Below, one piece after another: positions 12,829 through 19,562 of a stretch of DNA of 19,562 nt. Position numbers and translations under genes: made by a program. Source of the DNA: Chrysochromulina tobinii (taxonomy: Eukaryota > Haptophyta > Prymnesiales > Chrysochromulinaceae); the NCBI GenBank assembly GCA_001275005.1, contig JWZX01001124.1, positions 1 to 19,562 of the forward strand, given 5' to 3'. The stretch's first letter is position 1. Each line of letters begins with the position of its first letter. A model generated the notes under the pieces. It had not been told where the DNA came from and ran no database searches. It saw nothing but the letters and a program-made list of their open reading frames with translations.

Positions 12829-13926
12829 ATGCGATGGCTCGTTCGTGCCTCCGTGCTCATCGCCGTCACGCGATCAGTGCCAACGTGCTCGGCTGGGCCA
12901 GCCGAAGAAGGCCGACAGAAGGCCACTGCTGGGTCACCACCGACTGCTTTCTTCATGCCGACTTTGTTCAACACGCGCAAAGAGTTGGAGGCATCACCAT
13001 GGGGAGAATATGTACGACGCATCTACGGCGACGATGTTCATGCACTCGTCGACTATCCATTCGACACTGGTATGTTCTGGGTCTTCAACCGTACGCTGCT
13101 GCTTGAGCTCAACATTTCCTTTCCGATTGGAACTATGGACTGCAACAAGTATTGGAAATTTGGGCTGGAGAACCACGTCTTTGACCAAGCGCTTCGCCCC
13201 CGCGACCAGCAAGGTTACTCAACAGGACCAGCGTTTGCCGAATCGGAGGAGTCCATCATGGCGGACCACGTCAACATGGCACGCGCGTTGAGAATCGGAT
13301 TGTTCAATCCGGGCTGGATGGTGGGCAATTTACTCTTCACACATCACGGCGCACGCTTGCCAGTTCGCTCTCATCATTGGATAGAAGTGACGCACTGCCA
13401 ATGGCTCCCAATCAATCGGACGGTTCCCAGCAAGTGGGAGGAGAAGGCGTACTGGATGTACGCCATGCCAGGCTCTGGGGTTTACTATAACGTCGGGAAC
13501 ACAGCTGCGTTCCAATCGCACGAAGAGTTCTTGCTCAAATTCTTGAGGCCAAACCAGGTGCGGTATGCAGACCCCAACGGAAGGATGCAGGATATAGGGT
13601 TCAGATTCGCCAGCGAAAATGCGGCTCTCGCTGGTCTAAAGTCTGTGCAGATCTTGAGACGCTGGGACCAGCCATGTGATGCACGAGGGGCAAACCAGTG
13701 GCTTGAGATCCTTGACTTGCACAATACTGGGCTGCAAACATGTATCAACGGTCTTCGCCAAGGTTTTGGCGGCGTACGTCGTTGCAATTGCGATCCACAC
13801 CGGCTCTGTGCTCGATGCCTTGAGCACGCACAGGTACAACACAGAAACCGCAGCACGCACGGAGAGCACACACGGAGAGCGACTTCATCACACAAATTGC
13901 CTGATGCACAGACGTACAAGCTGTAG
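12829..13926 (+). CDS. Secreted or luminal protein of unknown family
   Basis: This is a 365-residue protein from an ATG in good context (AACCATGCG). The N-terminus looks like a signal peptide, MRWLVRASVLIAVTRSVPTC then SAG, with cleavage plausible near residue 23. Four N-glycosylation sequons (N87, N95, N196, N340) support passage through the secretory pathway. The body is rich in aromatics (FDTGMFWVFNRTL, WMYAMPGSGVYYNVGNT), without a further membrane segment. The C-terminal region has a small Cys cluster (CNCDPHRLCARC, 319-330) followed by a basic His/Arg/Thr-rich end that may be non-conserved or lie beyond an unrecognised splice site (CAG|GTACAA at about 13831). I do not recognise the family. 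A Golgi glycosyltransferase-like role is possible, but no DxD-type catalytic motif is convincing. Confidence 0.7.
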   Translation: MRWLVRASVLIAVTRSVPTCSAGPAEEGRQKATAGSPPTAFFMPTLFNTRKELEASPWGEYVRRIYGDDVHALVDYPFDTGMFWVFNRTLLLELNISFPIGTMDCNKYWKFGLENHVFDQALRPRDQQGYSTGPAFAESEESIMADHVNMARALRIGLFNPGWMVGNLLFTHHGARLPVRSHHWIEVTHCQWLPINRTVPSKWEEKAYWMYAMPGSGVYYNVGNTAAFQSHEEFLLKFLRPNQVRYADPNGRMQDIGFRFASENAALAGLKSVQILRRWDQPCDARGANQWLEILDLHNTGLQTCINGLRQGFGGVRRCNCDPHRLCARCLEHAQVQHRNRSTHGEHTRRATSSHKLPDAQTYKL

Positions 13927-14398
13927 CGTGTGGGGCGCTCGAGCGGTCAGGCGGTGCCTCGCACGGAGGGTGTGACGTTCGCATCAGGTTCGGGCGGCAT
14001 GCGCATGGAGAAGGGCCGGGGCACAGCCGCAGCGGGCCAAACTCTACATGTATACATTCGCGCGGGCAGGCTGCGGTTACCCGCCTTGTTTGGCAAACGG
14101 AGTGAGTGAGTGAGCGAGTGAGTGAGTATACCCCGTATTGTTCTACTGTGTGTCTGTGTCTCAAAAACTCACTCACTCGGCAAAGTTAAGGCAAAGTACG
14201 GCTAACCTGGGTGAACTCGCCGCTCCCCGAGCCTGTGTTTGGTCGTGGTGTGTTTGTCTGCACCTTCCACGGAGTGTCTCCACGGGACCGGTGGTCGTGC
14301 GTCTTGCCGAAGGCAAATTAAAGTGATCGTGAACGTGAACATCAGTTGTACGGGTATAACGAAACATTACCGGCACCAAACTTGAGAAGGCCAAGCTT
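13927..14398. other. Intergenic region between convergent genes, with GAGT-repeat hairpin
   Basis: This stretch holds the 3' ends of the secreted-protein gene and the next minus-strand gene. A tetranucleotide (GTGA) tract forms one arm of an inverted repeat at 14115-14179. No other gene is supported. Confidence 0.4.
14115..14179. repeat. 13-bp perfect inverted repeat built from GAGT units
   Basis: CGAGTGAGTGAGT (14115-14127) and ACTCACTCACTCG (14167-14179) are perfect complements around a 39-nt loop. The left arm is part of a longer GTGA tract starting at about 14100. It lies between two convergent genes. Confidence 0.8.
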
Positions 14399-14950
14399 CT
14401 AGACCAGTGCGGCGCAGAAAAAGCCGTCCCAGCGCCGAAGCCACTTTAAGAGCAGCGGTGACAGGACCCAGCCCGTTTGCCTGACGGAGTCCTCGAGAGG
14501 AATTACGGCCCCGCCGCCACCGAGCAGGGTTGCCGCGATTGTGGCCATGGCGCCGAAGATGGCTACTTGTGGCACCGCATCCGTCCTCTCGTGGCCCCTG
14601 TCCATGCCCATAAATACGACCGCTGACTCATCCAACACTGCCAACGTTGATGTAGGATCTTTGAACTGAATAGGAGCCCACCACCACTCGTCGTCATATT
14701 CGTCACCTGAAGACCGTGGCCACGGCACCGGCGCGGCGGCTGGTCCACCCACGGCCCGCCACCCCTCCCACATCGCCGTCGCCGAAGCCGCCGCCGCCTG
14801 CGCCCGTGCCTGTGGTGTTGGTGTCTGAGGACGCGACCGTCGGCCGACTGCTGGAGATGCGGCTGGTGGTTGGGCTTGCCCCGAAGGTGGTGTCTGTGAC
14901 CCACTCGAAATGGCGAGTCGATCCGCTCCACCCGATAAGTTTTCAGCCAT
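14399..14950 (-). CDS. Small hypothetical protein with C-terminal hydrophobic segment
   Basis: This is 183 residues from ATG 14950. The first 80 residues are Pro/Ala/Ser-rich and probably disordered. Then come an acidic-aromatic patch (GDEYDDEWWWAPIQF, 82-96) and a compact region ending in a hydrophobic stretch (VPQVAIFGAMATIAATLL, about 126-143) that could cross a membrane. The tail WVLSPLLLKWLRRWDGFF is amphipathic. The single long frame, GC-rich codon use and ordered domain layout make it plausible. There are no recognised family motifs. Confidence 0.5.
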   Translation of the reverse strand: MAENLSGGADRLAISSGSQTPPSGQAQPPAASPAVGRRSRPQTPTPQARAQAAAASATAMWEGWRAVGGPAAAPVPWPRSSGDEYDDEWWWAPIQFKDPTSTLAVLDESAVVFMGMDRGHERTDAVPQVAIFGAMATIAATLLGGGGAVIPLEDSVRQTGWVLSPLLLKWLRRWDGFFCAALV

Positions 14951-15310
14951 CGAAGCCGCACAGAGGATGCCGAATTAGGGTCTTCTGTGGCTCTGGCAAA
15001 CCTAATGCCCAAAAATGGGTACATGTGAAAGTCCTCAAAAGTGGTCGGTGTGGTGGACATCAAGCTTGCTTGCTTGGACGTCAACTTCAGTGCGGCGGGG
15101 GTGGGCGCGGCACCGCCAAGCAAGCAAGCAAGGTCGCGGTACCTAACCATAGGATACCTCGAGAACCTCGAGACACGTCCAAGCACCCGAGACACGTCGA
15201 GTCCGTCTCGTGTGTATCACGCTGTCAACGTCTACTGGCCGTGGCATGCCCATGGCCTCAACATGGGCCTCAAACCTGCTTCAAACCGCCAGCCGTCGCA
15301 GGGTATCATG
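14951..15310. other. Intergenic region with CTTG-repeat hairpin
   Basis: This is the upstream region of the 14399-14950 gene and the downstream region of the next one, both on the minus strand. It holds an inverted repeat at 15064-15129 and short repeats such as CCTCGAGA twice at about 15157-15173. No gene is supported. Confidence 0.4.
15064..15129. repeat. 14-bp perfect inverted repeat built from CTTG units
   Basis: GCTTGCTTGCTTGG (15064-15077) pairs perfectly with CCAAGCAAGCAAGC (15116-15129) around a 38-nt, GC-rich loop. It lies about 115 bp upstream of the 14399-14950 gene. Stem and loop sizes nearly match those of the hairpin on that gene's other side. Confidence 0.8.
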
Positions 15311-16339
15311 TCACTGCTGCAGGCTGCGAACACGAGTGAGCTCCTCCAGCATCAACCGGTTCTCCCTGGTCAGCTGCTCGATCTGCTGCCGCTGCTGCTC
15401 GACGATGCTCTGGATAGACTCTCCCTCACTCCTGCCCTCAGCCAGCTGCGCCTGCAAAGTGCCGGGGCGCCCTCCCGCGGCCGCAGTGCCGGGCATCGCG
15501 GTTTCCGTGGTCGCTGACGTCGTGGCGGCTGCGGCGTCAGCGCCGCTCCCCCGTGCCGAGCTCATCGCCTGCCACTGCATGCACGTGGACCCAGCAGGGC
15601 TTTCGTCACCGGTGCCGGCACCGAGACTCGTCGTGGGTCTAAGAGCGTAGTCGGGCAGCGTAGGCGATGGCTCGCTGGCAGAGGGGCGATTGGCAGCGGT
15701 CGGCGTGGCTGGAGGATTCAACTTCGTGACCGCTTTGAGCGGCTCAGTCAGTTGCGAGAGGCTCGGGTAGGTTGCTGCAAGCTGCTCGTCCTCGGGCTCG
15801 ATCTTGACACGAAAGCGCTGGTGACCATGGCGTGCAGACAGGGCAGTCTTACCCATCTTGAGACGCAAGTGCGCGCGCCCCTCAGTGATGGTCACGTGCG
15901 TGTCGCCAGTCAGCAGTGGCTCACCATCGATGGCTCGGACAGGGTTGGAGTTCTCGTAGAGCAACCGTGCAACCAAGCGCAGGCGATTGGGCGATGGGCG
16001 ACTGGCCCGCAAGTTAACAAGCACGACCACAATCTCGAAAAGGCGCATATTGGAGACGATGTACTCTTTCTCCTCCGTGTTCTCGTGCATCACCTTGTGG
16101 ACCTGATGTTTCTCCGTGTGCAGCGCACAGTCCTCCCACGTGTCCGAGTCCGTTGGCACAGGCGGTGGAGCGGCAGGTTGCAGTGCAGCGGCATGTATCT
16201 CTGTGTCCTCGAACTGTTGCAGCAAGGTTGTGGGATCTCCACCAAGTGAGTCCACCAGATGCTGGAGATCCTCGTCGGCCCCGGTGCTGAGTTGCGCGAA
16301 AAGATCATCGCTAAAGGGATCATTTCCCGATGGATTCAT
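15311..16339 (-). CDS. Hypothetical protein with central beta-rich domain and C-terminal coiled coil
   Basis: The frame is open to 16612, but the upstream part is translated repeat, so the start was set at ATG 16339 (MNPSGNDPFSDDLFAQL), giving 342 residues. The N-terminal 50 residues are acidic and amphipathic, as in activation domains. Residues about 95-182 look like a beta-rich domain (VVVLVNLRAS, LRLVARLLYENSNPV, GDTHVTITEGRAHLRLKMG, QRFRVKIEPED), reminiscent of Ig-like domains in some transcription regulators. This is only an impression. A Ser/Thr/Pro/Ala linker follows, and the last 35 residues form a coiled coil (EQQRQQIEQLTRENRLMLEE). A DNA-binding or scaffold role is possible; no DNA-contacting motif is certain. 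Confidence 0.68.
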   Translation of the reverse strand: MNPSGNDPFSDDLFAQLSTGADEDLQHLVDSLGGDPTTLLQQFEDTEIHAAALQPAAPPPVPTDSDTWEDCALHTEKHQVHKVMHENTEEKEYIVSNMRLFEIVVVLVNLRASRPSPNRLRLVARLLYENSNPVRAIDGEPLLTGDTHVTITEGRAHLRLKMGKTALSARHGHQRFRVKIEPEDEQLAATYPSLSQLTEPLKAVTKLNPPATPTAANRPSASEPSPTLPDYALRPTTSLGAGTGDESPAGSTCMQWQAMSSARGSGADAAAATTSATTETAMPGTAAAGGRPGTLQAQLAEGRSEGESIQSIVEQQRQQIEQLTRENRLMLEELTRVRSLQQ

Positions 16340-16491
16340 TTGCGAATGTTGCCGAAGACGAGAAGCTTCGTGGACTTCGCGTGCCGTGGACGTGTGCGTG
16401 GTGCGGGTTGTGCGTCGGCTTTGCGCGGAGCGCGGCGACGAACGCCGGTCCGCCACAACCCCGTCGCGAACGCCGTCGCGGTGCGGTGTTT

Positions 16492-16659
16492 CGTACCGGT
16501 AAAAAGACACCGGGGGGAGCCGGGACACTCGTACCGGTACCGGTACCAGTAAAAAGGCGCGGGGGGAGCCGGGGCACACACGGCTCACGGGACACACGGG
16601 CACACGGATCACACAGCGCGAACCTCACAACCATCCCGCCCCACACCACCAACGCATAC
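16492..16659 (-). promoter_or_regulatory. Recurrent upstream element, copy C, partly duplicated
   Basis: Read on the minus strand, it contains TGGTTGTGAGGTTCG, TGTGTGATCCGTGTG and CCGGCTCCCCCC then a T-run, nearly as in copy A. The last part is present twice (about 16543-16576 and 16492-16527), separated by a GTACCG repeat. It ends about 150 bp upstream of the ATG at 16339, in that gene's orientation. Confidence 0.5.
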
Positions 16660-16788
16660 GGTCTTGGGCGCAAACTTGTCGCCGTTACTTTTGCGTCTGG
16701 ATTCCTGTACAAACTTCAGTCCTAATTTGTACGTTGCGCGCCTTCAGAGTGCCTTTGAATTACCGAGCGGGTCCTGCTGCACTTTCCC

Positions 16789-17089
16789 ATGAGAAGGCCA
16801 TACCACATCATGGCCATGACCATCGAGCGCCCCTCGGCGGCGCTGCGGTCGCAGCTTGCCGCATGGAACTATACGCACGCGTTTACTAGTGGCGTCGGCC
16901 TAGGCGACGAGCTCTATCTGAGCGCGGCCTTCCCCGGTGGTGTTGAGCGTGCGTTGGAACGGGGCAGGGCCGCCGCTCGAGAGTGGGTGACGTGGTACTG
17001 CAGCCACGGCGGGTATGTATTGGTGTGCCGCAGTCCTCTGTCCTGACTCCATCGCGAGGTACCTGCGGAAGAACTATGGTATCGTGTAA
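16789..17089 (+). CDS. Small two-exon hypothetical gene
   Basis: Proposed exons are 16789-17012 and 17059-17089, giving 84 residues from ATG 16789 (in-frame ATGs also at 16810 and 16816). The unspliced frame stops at 17044-17046. Removing a 46-nt intron (GG|GTATGT to CGCGAG|GTAC) replaces its ending with YLRKNYGIV and a TAA. The body contains SGVGLGDELYLSAAFPGG, then an amphipathic helix (ERALERGRAAAREWVTWYC). The family is unknown. It may be a small organellar subunit, or a remnant. It diverges from the preceding gene across 449 bp. Confidence 0.4.
17013..17058 (+). other. Putative 46-nt intron in the small gene
   Basis: The donor GTATGT is strong; the acceptor CATCGCGAG has no pyrimidine tract. 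The exon resumes with GTAC, echoing the donor GTAT. Removal gives a coherent C-terminus. At 46 nt it would be the shortest intron in the window. Confidence 0.4.
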
Positions 17090-18487
17090 CTCCTGTTTAT
17101 AATCATCAGCTTACGATCCTCGCTGTTCCCTCGCTTGGGCGCCGTTGCCATCACCGACACCCACACACCGGAACACACCACGGACCACCGCGCCGGCCGG
17201 CTAGCGGCTTGCGGGCTTGCCGCTTGCGCGCTTCCGAATCCGGAATCGTCCGCGTCGCGGGACGGGTATTGTAAGTAACTGTAAGTAAGTAAACATCGCC
17301 TACAGGCAGCGTACACGTGGCGAGGGGTCACCCCCAGGCATACTAAGCGTGTACGGTGTTCAGCAACACGGGTGTTGGAACTGATGAAAGCCATGATAGT
17401 AACATGATTGATGATAGTCAACCCTCGGTGCAGACAGGAAGTGTCCCGTGTGTAGAGAAGTTTTTCTTTTGTCTCACCGGACCGTACCTAACGAGGCGGG
17501 CGACCATCGGGCGGCATTGAGCCCCCCCTTGGCAGGGGGCGGTTCGTTTGCAACCCCCCTACGAGCCACCCCCACAAGTATAACGGCCTATACGGAATAC
17601 GGTCCGGGGTTCATCAGTGTGATGACACCCGGTGACCCCTTACCCCCCCCCTCCCGACACATCGAACCCCCCTTTTCCGTAGGGGAAGTTCGGGAGGTTG
17701 TGGAAAAACCATCCACCCTGGGGAGGATTTTTCGATGCGTTTCACGGCCCGCCCCCGGATGGGGGGGCGTCGCGCCGTAGGGCGATGGTGTCGTGGTGGT
17801 CCTCGTCGTGACCGGCCCCTTATGGGGAGCCGGCCGCGCCCACCCCCTGAGGAGGAGGGCGGTGACGAGATTGTGTTCTCTAGGGATTTGTGTGTGTGTA
17901 TTTGTAAGAAAGTGGTGTGTGTCAGTATTGACTTGACTTGTTTTTACTGGGAGGCGTTTTGGGGATGGACTTTCTTTTGGGAACTTTCTTCTTTTGGTGA
18001 TTTTCTTCTCTTTCTTTCTTTCCCTGGACCACCAACACCACCGTGTAAGGATGTCTTATACGTTACACGGTAGGCGTTGGGCACGGCGTGGGGGATAAAC
18101 CCCCTTGCCCCAATGGCTGCTTTGAGTGTGAACGCCGAAACAGCGCAATGAACAAACTCATTTCTCCCCTTCATTCTAAAGCCGCAACCTCGCACACCTC
18201 GACGCCCCGTTCGCGCAGCACGGTGCGCCGCGCACACGCGGAGCGCAGCACCTGGTCAAGTTGGCAACTACGGAGCTGGACGTGGGCGATGTGCACGTCA
18301 TGCCCCAACAGAGCATTGGGGCACGTCTATGCCCGTGAGCCTCGCGTTGACTATGCTCTTGGCCGCACACTGCGTGCACGTGCCACACGCATTGGTGCTA
18401 GGCTCGTCACGAACAGACAGTCGGATTGCTGCGCGACGGTCCGCGTGCTGACCGTCGGATCGTGCCCCAATCGTGCTTTAGGACACC
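17090..18487. other. Gene-poor stretch with unusual base composition
   Basis: No supported gene lies in this 1.4 kb. From about 17510 to 17880 there are many C- or G-homopolymer runs (for example at 17641-17650 and 17760-17767). After it, at about 17876-18030, comes a T/G-rich region with TTTCTTTCTTT. Both differ from the GC-balanced genes around them. A 110-codon open frame at 17448-17780 carries no motif. A 9-bp stem hairpin lies at 18040-18071. It may be a decayed mobile element or non-coding transcript. Confidence 0.4.
18040..18071. repeat. Short perfect inverted repeat (9-bp stem, 14-nt loop)
   Basis: ACCGTGTAA (18040-18048) and TTACACGGT (18063-18071) are perfect complements at the right edge of the T-rich stretch. 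It could be a hairpin or the end of a repeat element. Confidence 0.7.
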
Positions 18488-19482
18488 ATGCCGCCAGCAA
18501 AACGCAAGAACTTTGAGAAGCGACCGCAGTGGCGATCACATGCAGCTGGGACTGCAGATGATCAGCAAGCGGAAGAGCTTGCGATCGTCCCACTCGCTCA
18601 TATCACTGCGGCGGAGCGTCGCGAGATCTTTGCTCGGGTGCTGTGGCTTCATGACTACAAGTTGGTCTTTGACGCCGAGACAGAGGCGAGCGCTGAGTCA
18701 GTGCGCGCGCTGATGGTGCAATACACGTCAGCTCATACGAGTCGGCTCATGCGGCGCGATACGCCGGAGGGTCACTGCGCGGCACGGGCTGTCGAGATGC
18801 GCCTTCGGGACTGCGTTGGTTTCCTCGAGCGATCGCGCAACCGCCTGCACGTCCCTATCTCGCAGGCGGCAAAGGCGATTGTGTACCTCTGCTCGGGTGT
18901 CAAAGCGCCCGTCTGGAATGCTGAGCGGATGGCCAGGCGCGTTGTCAAGCGCGAGTACGCTGTGGAATTACTACGCCAGATGGCATTGTGCCGGCCACCG
19001 CCGCCGTTGCAGACATTACTCTCTGGTGGTGGTGCATCCTCTGCACGTGCATGCTGGCAATCAACAAGGCACAACGAGACGGAGCTGGCTTCAAGGGTAC
19101 CGTCTTGCCTGACATCCATTCCCTGGAGGGTAACGCAGTGCTGCACACACAGGAGGGGATCCTTGCCGTCACGGTTGCAATCATCGTGTACTTTACTACA
19201 TGCGTGAAGTCGCCGACCCCAGAGCTGTTCCTCTCAGATCCAATCGTGTACATGTCCCAGGTGCAGAACGCAACCGGGATCGTGCTTGTTGAGTTTCTCC
19301 GCCACGTCGGGTTCCCAACACTCATGTGGCAGCGTGCTACACGGGGGCGTGAGGGGGTCACGTCCCTCGACGACCTCCACTGCCTCGCTTTACACAAGCA
19401 CCGATGTGCACACAAGACGTCGTCGTCACAGATCTCGCTGCTCCATCTCATTTCCATCTATGGCACTCACCCTGCACTGTGA
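18488..19482 (+). pseudogene. Broken copy of a multicopy, mobile-element-like protein gene
   Basis: From ATG 18488 a frame gives a basic N-terminus (MPPAKRKNFEKRPQW) and a helical Arg-rich region to about residue 170 (AVELLRQMALCRPPPP). The sense then continues in another frame from about 19005 (ADITLWWWCILCTCMLAINK) through LAVTVAIIVYFTTCVKSP, FLRHVGFPTLMWQRATRGRE and HKHRCAHKTSSSQISLLHLI to YGTHPAL and a TGA at 19480-19482. No splice pair near the junction is convincing. I recall similar WWW, HKHRCAHK and YGTHP blocks in long repeated proteins of haptophyte genomes (possibly DUF6589-like), where a large middle portion lies between these two parts. So this looks like an internally deleted and 3'-truncated copy. 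The family name is from memory only. Confidence 0.55.
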
Positions 19483-19488
19483 CGAAAC

Positions 19489-19507
19489 ATAGCTATTTTA
19501 TAGCTAT
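19489..19507. repeat. AT-rich repeated palindrome ATAGCTAT-TTT-ATAGCTAT
   Basis: Two copies of the self-complementary 8-mer ATAGCTAT, three bases apart, lie just after the stop of the broken gene. Related GCTATCTGA repeats follow at about 19533-19552. The patch is markedly AT-rich against its surroundings and may mark the end of a mobile element. Confidence 0.7.
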
Positions 19508-19562
19508 AAAAGATAGACATGGGCTATCTGAGCTATCTGAGGCACGAAATAGCTGCTACGTA

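Noticed and set aside
13676-13975. Alternative frame with a hydrophobic segment (VLAAYVVAIAIHTGSVLDAL) at the 3' end of the secreted-protein gene
   Set aside because: It would need an unsupported splice or frameshift. The Cys cluster in the main frame looks more like real protein. It remains possible but is not called.
16340-16612. N-terminal extension of the 15311-16339 protein
   Set aside because: The frame is open, but the extension is Arg/Pro-rich translation of the recurrent upstream element and GTACCG repeats. The start MNPSGNDPFSDD fits a protein N-terminus better.
17448-17780. 110-codon open frame in the C-run region
   Set aside because: Its Pro-rich content follows from C homopolymers. 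There is no domain, no codon pattern like the neighbours, and the start context is weak.

Overview
This window looks like nuclear DNA from a GC-rich unicellular eukaryote. Genes lie on both strands in alternating orientation, they carry short spliceosomal introns, and their coding frames are strongly GC-biased. The proteins include a kinesin-like coiled-coil protein, a SAM-domain protein, an organellar-type TruB and a secreted glycoprotein. A haptophyte-type alga is my best guess. It rests on overall style, on a GC-AG intron, and on a multicopy-type protein remnant at the right end that I associate with haptophyte genomes. This is inference, not proof. No rRNA, tRNA or CRISPR array was found.

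Layout, left to right. The 3' end of a zinc-finger protein gene (2-490, cut by the window edge) is followed by a TruB pseudouridine synthase (1302-2363, +). A SAM-domain protein (3108-3833, -) diverges, over 144 bp, from an NAD(P)-binding SDR-like gene (3978-5766, +) that I read as three exons. A large kinesin-like coiled-coil gene follows (5965-10697, +; seven exons, about 1338 residues). Next is a rhodanese-fold protein lacking the catalytic cysteine, with a proline-rich tail (11052-12351, -; one intron and one apparent frameshift). It diverges from a secreted or luminal protein (12829-13926, +). Then come a small hydrophobic-tailed protein (14399-14950, -), a protein with a central all-beta-looking region and a C-terminal coiled coil (15311-16339, -), a small two-exon gene (16789-17089, +), a 1.4 kb gene-poor stretch, and a broken mobile-element-like gene (18488-19482, +).

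The most interesting signal is in the introns of the kinesin-like gene and probably of the SDR gene. Several introns consist of a short insert flanked by direct repeats of 18-43 bp of exon sequence. Removing the insert plus one repeat copy restores a continuous reading frame. Two of these inserts (introns 2 and 4) are the same 91-bp element: the same header, seven 10-bp units, the same tail. Other introns share the same 10-bp unit or the same 3' end. This is what a family of recently mobile, intron-generating elements (introners), or intron birth by segmental duplication, should look like. Each 10-bp unit also contains CTGAT or a close variant, which matches a loose branch-point consensus.

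A second signal is a GC-rich, GTGTG-containing element of about 60-100 bp. It occurs three times (818-920 +, 12601-12660 +, 16492-16659 -), each time upstream of a gene and in that gene's orientation. It could be a promoter or 5'UTR module, or a dispersed repeat. No operon or shared pathway joins the genes. They appear to be independent nuclear loci.
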